Shown: positions 34,533 through 38,303 of the stretch, one piece after another
Position numbering within the stretch: the first letter of the stretch is position 1
How the letters are laid out: the number at the start of each line of letters is the position of its first letter
NCBI GenBank assembly: GCA_020439995.1
Contig: JAGROY010000097.1
Location: forward strand, 1 to 38,303
Direction of reading: 5' to 3'
DNA from: Verrucomicrobiia bacterium
Lineage (GTDB): Bacteria; Verrucomicrobiota; Verrucomicrobiia; Verrucomicrobiales; DEV007
Length of the DNA stretch: 38,303 nt
The notes under the pieces: model-generated
The model's database searches: none
What the model was told of the DNA's origin: nothing
What the model saw: the letters and a program-made list of their open reading frames with translations, nothing else
Made by a program: the position numbers and the translations under genes

Positions 34533-34980
34533 ATGGCAGATTACCATCATCAAGGACATACAGTATACGATTTAAAATACCACATTGTGTGGACGACAAA
34601 GTATCGCTATGCGGTGTTGAAGGGGGATGTAGGGGGGGAGGGCGAGGGATTTGATTCGCGAGATCTGTATGTCGCGCGAGGTGTCAATAGTGAGGGGATC
34701 GGTTGCGCCGGATCATGTTCACGTGTTGGTGAGTGCACCGCCGAAGTTGGCGGCGAGCAAATTGGTGCAGTATTTGAAGGGGAGGTCGTCACGGAAGTTG
34801 CAAGAGGAGTTCGTGCATCTGAAGAAACGGTATTGGGGGCAGCATCTCAGGACGCGTGGGTATTTCTGTGCGACGGTGGGGGCGGTAGATGAAGACACTA
34901 TAAAGCGTTATATTGAGGAACAGCGTTGGGACGACGATGGAGGCGATGGCTTTAAGGTGGTAGGGCCGCCGTCGCCTTGA
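34533..34980 (+). pseudogene. tnpA: IS200-type Y1 transposase TnpA, frameshifted at a G7 run
   Basis: The first frame from ATG 34533 gives Val-Tyr-Asp-Leu-Lys-Tyr-His-Ile-Val-Trp-Thr-Thr-Lys-Tyr-Arg-Tyr, the normal start of IS200 TnpA. A run of seven Gs at 34632-34638 shifts the frame: six Gs would join Leu-Lys-Gly-Asp-Val-Gly-Gly to Arg-Ala-Arg-Asp-Leu-Ile-Arg-Glu-Ile-Cys. The second frame holds the HUH motif (Pro-Asp-His-Val-His-Val-Leu-Val), Gln-Tyr-Leu-Lys-Gly-Arg-Ser-Ser, Arg-Tyr-Trp-Gly-Gln-His-Leu and the catalytic Tyr in Ile-Lys-Arg-Tyr-Ile-Glu. With one G removed it would be an intact enzyme of about 148 residues. A homopolymer sequencing error is an alternative. Confidence 0.85.
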
Positions 34981-34981
34981 G

Positions 34982-35070
34982 CCCGCTTCAGCGGGAAGGC
35001 TTTCAAGCGGCCTTCAGCCGCAACTGGACTTTCAGTCCGTAACACAACCCACCGTCTTGAGACGGTGGTT
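34982..35070. repeat. Cluster of four hairpins at the IS200 3' end
   Basis: Four perfect stem-loops follow the transposase stop in 90 bases: CCCGC-TTCA-GCGGG (34982-34995), GCGGC-CTTCA-GCCGC (35007-35021), GGACT-TTC-AGTCC (35026-35038) and ACCGTC-TTGA-GACGGT (35051-35066, flanked by further pairing). All loops read (C)TTCA or close to it. Only the last resembles the left-end hairpin, so the others may be structured RNA, extra TnpA sites or terminators. Confidence 0.7.
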
Positions 35071-35075
35071 GTTTA

Positions 35076-35362
35076 GTTCGAAGAGCCCCGATCAGCGTTT
35101 GAATCAAGGGAGTTTGCCATCGCAAGTAGCCAAGGCAGTGATCTTACAGCCCCCCATCACAGATCGAACGAGACCACTTAGCCATTGATAGTCTGCAGAG
35201 GACGCTACGTTCAGGAGGATACCAAACTCACCTGTGACGTTGAGTGAAGTCGCGAAGTTTGCCAGCAGACTAACAGTCTTTGGGAGTAGCGTCTGCGTGA
35301 CTTCCCATCGTTTTGCACTGCCTTCCTATATGACTCATCTTTAAATCATTACAAGATGGTAT
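35076..35362. other. Intergenic region between IS200 and integrase remnant
   Basis: No convincing frame is present. A short hairpin AGACT-AAC-AGTCT lies at 35267-35279. No tRNA gene or clear attachment site was found next to the integrase remnant. Confidence 0.35.
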
Positions 35363-36210
35363 TTGACGCAATGCAAATCTGCGGCAAGCTACGTGAAAGA
35401 AATAATTGACGGGTTTTTGCCAGGCTACGCCAAAACAGATTCCAGATATTGGCTGGAAGGAGCAAGGCTGTTTGAAGACAACAGCCAAGCATTTTCGTGC
35501 CGATTCTCCTATCGCGGCAAACGCAGCCAGATTGCCCTCGGGCTTGGCAATAAACGGGAGGCTGCATCCAAAGCCGCTGAAATCTACAAGCATCTGATTG
35601 CCCATGGCTGGGAAGATGCCTTGCGAAAATACAAAGGCGATTCCGACAGCAGCACATCTGTTGGCGAGTTCATCCGAGCAGCAATCCAGCATTCCTCCGC
35701 TCGCAGGCAGTCAATCATTACCTATTCCAAAGCCTTCAGGACAATCGTCAGTGAGATTGAGAAGATTGATCAGGCAGGAAGATTCGACTCAAAATCCGGT
35801 GGCTGCGATGGATGGAAAGAACGGATTGATGCGGTGAAGCTGGAACGGATTACGCCGGAACGTGTCAATGCATGGAAGAATAAGCGCCTCCGTGATTTCC
35901 GCGACGATCCCGAGAAGCGCAACCAGACCACTGTCACCATCAACAGCCTGATCCGAAACGCTAAAGCTCTGTTTGCCAGAAAGAATCTGGCATTCCTCCG
36001 TGCCAAGCTGAATTTGCCGGAGGTTCTGCCATTTGACGGCGTTTCAATGGAGAAGTTCCCCTCCCTGCGTTACCACTCCAAAATCGATGCCAAGAAGATT
36101 CTGGAGAATGCCCATGACGAACTTGCCGGAGCCGATGACGAAGTCTTCAAAGCATTGCTGCTTGCTCTCGTTTGTGCGCCGCTCTGAAATCGAGAATCTC
36201 CTCTGGCAAT
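35363..36210 (+). pseudogene. Tyrosine recombinase (phage-type integrase), frameshifted and truncated
   Basis: The frame holds an N-terminal arm-binding-like domain (Arg-Phe-Ser-Tyr-Arg-Gly-Lys-Arg-Ser-Gln-Ile-Ala-Leu-Gly-Leu-Gly, about residues 46-61) and a SAM-like core-binding domain (about 96-230). The catalytic domain begins at Ala-Leu-Leu-Leu-Ala-Leu-Val, but the frame then stops after Cys-Ala-Pro-Leu; a few bases are missing. In another frame the sequence continues with the box I end Arg-Arg-Ser-Glu-Ile-Glu-Asn-Leu-Leu-Trp-Gln (36170-36210), then becomes unrelated. The catalytic His-x-x-Arg and Tyr are absent, so it is inactive. The start is unclear: only TTG 35363 or an internal GTG is available. 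Confidence 0.75.
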
Positions 36211-36214
36211 CGTC

Positions 36215-36441
36215 TCCAATGCCCTTAAAAACACGTCCCCTGAATTTCTCCACCAGCACTCCGGTGCCTCAAGATAGCTAAAATTCCTACTCTCCAGAAT
36301 TGATTCAAATCGCTCGGAAGGCACGCGCCTCGCTTCATGATTCCTGACGGACGAATTTACCTCTCTCAAGTTAAAAATGCTTCCTAGTTTATCAAGCCGT
36401 TCCCTTGATTCAATGAGAGAATACGCAGATTCGCCCCCCAC
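36215..36441 (-). CDS. Orphan ORF downstream of YwqG-like gene
   Basis: A GTG-started frame on the minus strand, 13 bases after the stop of the YwqG-like gene, reads charged, protein-like sequence (Leu-Asp-Lys-Leu-Gly-Ser-Ile-Phe-Asn-Leu-Arg-Glu-Val, Phe-Glu-Ser-Ile-Leu-Glu-Ser-Arg, Glu-Cys-Trp-Trp-Arg-Asn). It runs on into the antisense of the integrase remnant, so its true 3' end was probably lost at that junction. I do not recognise it. It may be a truncated downstream member of the toxin/immunity locus, or not a gene. Confidence 0.25.
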
Positions 36442-36454
36442 CTTAGCCTACCGC

Positions 36455-37456
36455 TTACGGATCACAACTCCACCATACATGAGAAAAATCTCTCCTCTTG
36501 AGATCCACTCCCCGAATGAAGAAATACATACGGGATGAAACAGGAATATCAGTAAAAAAGCTTATATCGACCGACAATTGCAACAGTAGACAAACGTCAT
36601 TATCTAAGGCAACTTTTTTCAGTTCATCGGATGCCTGATAGTTTTGGACCTCTTCGAACCAATGCAGCCCACTCTGAATGCGATGACTTCTATCAGCATA
36701 GCCTAATAATTGAGAAGTGAACAATTCGCCCCTGATTGCGCCCGAAAGCTCAGCCCAGGCATCAGCATCATCTTCAGTGATCTCAACGCCTCCCGTCGAA
36801 AACAGCAGACTCATGCCATCATTACGAAGCACAGGATTAATTTCTGCGGGTACATTACTCTCACTGCGAAACGCCATTCGACACTGGCGGTATTTGGCGG
36901 GTGAATGTTCACTTGTAGGCAGATTATTAGGATACTCGACGCTGATTAACTTTCCGGGAGCTTCGACATAAATCACCTTACACCGCCCACTGCCAAGGAA
37001 CCGCTCGGATTGCTCCACATTCCACTCACCTGGCCCAAGTCGCATCGCCTGACGCTGATCAAAGATAGGGTCCTTATAAAAGAAATATAGCATTCCCTTG
37101 ATGGGCAGTAGGTTATCCTTGTCGTATGGACGTAACTCTTCCAGGTTCACTTGGCAGATGAAAGGCATGCTCTGAATCAACTCCTCTCCGACTCTGCCTC
37201 TATCTTTCAAGACTGGAATGTCACTAGGCCAAGACACATCTAGAGGCAGATCCGGATTCCCTCCGAATTTACTCACTCCAACCGGAAAAGTAGTGGTCTT
37301 AACATCAGGGACAATGCGGATACAGTTTCGATTAATGTGCTCTAGTTTGATACGGTACTTCGAAAAAATAGGGTCGTCGATAATCGCTGCTGTGGAACCG
37401 CTTCGATACCGCCCCTGAGCGTCAAATCGCTCAAATTGCTGAATGTTCTTGTTCAT
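36455..37456 (-). CDS. YwqG family (DUF1963) protein
   Basis: The 333-residue protein has the YwqG pattern: Phe-Gly-Gly-Asn-Pro-Asp-Leu-Pro near residues 64-71 with Ser-Trp-Pro at 75-77, Pro-Phe-Ile-Cys-Gln-Val-Asn-Leu-Glu-Glu-Leu at 98-108, Gly-Met-Leu-Tyr-Phe-Phe-Tyr at 121-127, Leu-Leu-Gly-Tyr-Ala-Asp, Leu-Leu-Leu-Gln-Leu and Met-Tyr-Phe-Phe-Ile at the C-terminus. The biochemical role is unknown; in Bacillus ywqG lies beside a polymorphic toxin locus, and YwqG-like domains are thought to act as immunity or stress proteins. The ATG at 37456 is the domain start; the frame stays open upstream for 113 more codons, covering a toxin-like fragment. It is visibly AT-richer than the core genes, consistent with transfer. 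Confidence 0.8.
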   Translation of the reverse strand: MNKNIQQFERFDAQGRYRSGSTAAIIDDPIFSKYRIKLEHINRNCIRIVPDVKTTTFPVGVSKFGGNPDLPLDVSWPSDIPVLKDRGRVGEELIQSMPFICQVNLEELRPYDKDNLLPIKGMLYFFYKDPIFDQRQAMRLGPGEWNVEQSERFLGSGRCKVIYVEAPGKLISVEYPNNLPTSEHSPAKYRQCRMAFRSESNVPAEINPVLRNDGMSLLFSTGGVEITEDDADAWAELSGAIRGELFTSQLLGYADRSHRIQSGLHWFEEVQNYQASDELKKVALDNDVCLLLQLSVDISFFTDIPVSSRMYFFIRGVDLKRRDFSHVWWSCDP

Positions 37457-37740
37457 TGGTTTTTGGTTGTCCTCAGCTATCGCATTAAATATATATACTG
37501 ATACGATAAACAGCAGCTGCATTCCTGGCACTAAATTAAAACTGCGCCCCGGCCCTCCAAGTCGATCTCCCCATAGGTGTAACCTTGCAATGCTACCAGC
37601 ATTGTTCGTCCGCGCTAAAACGCTCCTGAGCTGCACTAGTCCGGGAAGGTTCTGGCCCTGAGGTGGACCTCCATTACTAACCGCAAAATCTAAATCAACA
37701 CGCCCGATGACTCCTCGAGTCCGCGACCATTTATCGAAGT
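37457..37740 (-). pseudogene. Nuclease-toxin-like C-terminal fragment
   Basis: Upstream of and in frame with the YwqG-like gene, about 90 residues read as a fragment of a nuclease-type toxin tail. The key motif (about 37526-37585) is Arg-Leu-His-Leu-Trp-Gly-Asp-Arg-Leu-Gly-Gly-Pro-Gly followed by Phe-Asn-Leu-Val-Pro, the pattern 'His-x-x-x-x-x-x-Leu-Gly-Gly-Pro-x-x-x-x-Asn-Leu-x-Pro' I know from C-termini of secreted polymorphic toxins and contractile-injection-system cargo. Its 5' end is cut by the RAYT fragment and no start or delivery domain remains. Identification is by memory of the motif only. Confidence 0.4.
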
Positions 37741-38300
37741 TGATGCGAGCACAGGAGGCATTTTCAGGTGTGCGGGTGCTGACTTGGAGTTGCATGTCGA
37801 ATCATTTCCATATGCTGCTGGCGGTGGAGGATCGGGAATCGGAGAAGGTGCAGGCTGAGTTGGCTCGGTTGATGGTGGATGATGATGCGTTTCTGGCTCG
37901 GCGGAAGCCTTTGTATACTGCGGATGCGCTGAATGGGATAGAGAAGATGTTGAAGGCGATTCGGGGGCGGGAGGCAGATGATGCGTCGGACGCGACCGAT
38001 GGAGCGGTTGAAGAGGAGGATGTGTTTGCGTCGGAGAATCCTACTCTGACGACTGAGGATATGGTTGAGCGGTTCAAGCGTCCGTATCTAGATCGGTTGT
38101 ATGATTTATCGGCGTTTGTGGGTGAGATTAAGCAGCGGTTCAGCCAGTGGTACAATCGTCGCAGTGCGCGGAATGGGCCGCTGTGGGAGGATCGGTTTAG
38201 GAGTGTCTTAGTGCAGGGGGAGTCTGGGGTGTTGGCTACTGTGGCGGCGTATATTGATCTGAATGCTGTGCGGGCGGGAATGGGTGGGCGGTTGGTATGA
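37707..38300 (+). pseudogene. RAYT-type (REP-associated) Y1 transposase, truncated at the N-terminus
   Basis: The frame holds Arg-Val-Leu-Thr-Trp-Ser-Cys-Met-Ser-Asn-His-Phe-His-Met-Leu-Leu with the HUH metal motif (His33, His35), a charged low-complexity insert (about residues 92-112), Phe-Ser-Gln-Trp-Tyr-Asn-Arg-Arg, Gly-Pro-Leu-Trp-Glu-Asp-Arg-Phe-Arg-Ser-Val and Ala-Tyr-Ile-Asp-Leu-Asn-Ala-Val-Arg-Ala-Gly-Met. This is the RAYT family. The usual first 40 or so residues (the strand before the HUH motif) are absent; the frame begins in the toxin-like fragment near 37730. It ends with a stop right after the conserved Arg-Ala-Gly-Met, where family members normally continue, so the C-terminus also seems cut. 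RAYTs mobilise REP palindromes like those at 10.5 kb. Confidence 0.75.
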
Positions 38301-38303
38301 TGT

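Larger units (their letters stand above)
34470..35075 (+). mobile_element. IS200/IS605-type insertion sequence (TnpA only, degraded)
   Basis: The element contains a frameshifted Y1 transposase, flanked by a left hairpin ACCGTC-TTTA-GACGGT (34478-34493) and a right hairpin ACCGTC-TTGA-GACGGT (35051-35066) that share the same stem. Subterminal hairpins of this kind are the strand-specific recognition sites of IS200/IS605 elements, which move as single-stranded circles without inverted terminal repeats. The exact ends cannot be read from one copy; the coordinates bracket the hairpins. No TnpB gene follows, so it is an IS200-group layout. Confidence 0.65.

Noticed and set aside
35042..35362. Possible tRNA or attachment site next to the integrase remnant
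   Set aside because: No T-loop or CCA-like end and no matching direct repeat were found.
1..38303. CRISPR array, rRNA or riboswitch
   Set aside because: No regularly spaced direct repeats, no conserved rRNA segments and no known riboswitch core were seen by eye.

Overview
The window looks like a chromosomal segment of a Verrucomicrobiota bacterium. The GC content is moderate to high in the core genes and falls in some accessory stretches. The evidence for this phylum is inference. It rests on a long protein built of tandem Trp-Ala-x-x-Asp-Pro-x-Ala-Ala-x-x-Trp repeats, a PEP-CTERM-like surface protein, a three-haem sugar-dehydrogenase fusion, a sialate O-acetylesterase next to a sugar kinase, and REP-like palindromes together with a RAYT-type transposase. 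No rRNA, tRNA or CRISPR array was seen.

Positions 1-4.1 kb: an IS66-like transposase scrap is followed by a minus-strand cluster of an ArsR-type regulator fused to a methyltransferase, a TraB/GumN protein and an MTH1-like Nudix hydrolase. Two 6-2-6 inverted repeats lie upstream of the regulator. A consensus-like promoter then drives an FkbM methyltransferase. Positions 4.1-10.6 kb: a membrane-anchored glutamate-synthase-like flavoprotein is followed by a three-gene ABC exporter-like operon (ATPase, about 12-TM permease, large extracytoplasmic partner). Positions 10.6-14.4 kb: a REP-like double hairpin separates that operon from trpE. Divergent from trpE are a membrane protein with two CxxC pairs, a small lipoprotein, a DUF2237 protein and a membrane-anchored alpha/beta hydrolase.

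Positions 14.4-24 kb: the PQQ-type dehydrogenase/cytochrome c fusion, a radical-SAM remnant, the Trp-Ala repeat protein, a class I methyltransferase, the sialate O-acetylesterase plus ROK-like kinase pair, and a sulfotransferase. Positions 24-34.5 kb: a hexulose-phosphate-synthase/ketogulonate-phosphate-decarboxylase-like enzyme is translationally coupled to a small HNH protein. A PEP-CTERM-like gene broken by a perfect 10-bp tandem duplication follows. Then come two secreted or anchored proteins of unknown function, an S51 (cyanophycinase-like) peptidase, a secreted propeller-like protein, a membrane-anchored protein, a metallo-beta-lactamase-fold hydrolase and aroC.

Positions 34.5-38.3 kb are an accessory island of broken mobile genes. 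It holds an IS200-type element with a G7 frameshift and a cluster of hairpins, a frameshifted tyrosine recombinase, an orphan ORF, a YwqG/DUF1963 gene, a short nuclease-toxin-like fragment open in frame with it, and a truncated RAYT. The toxin-like fragment beside the YwqG gene, the tandem-duplication frameshift, and the REP/RAYT pairing are the observations most worth checking.
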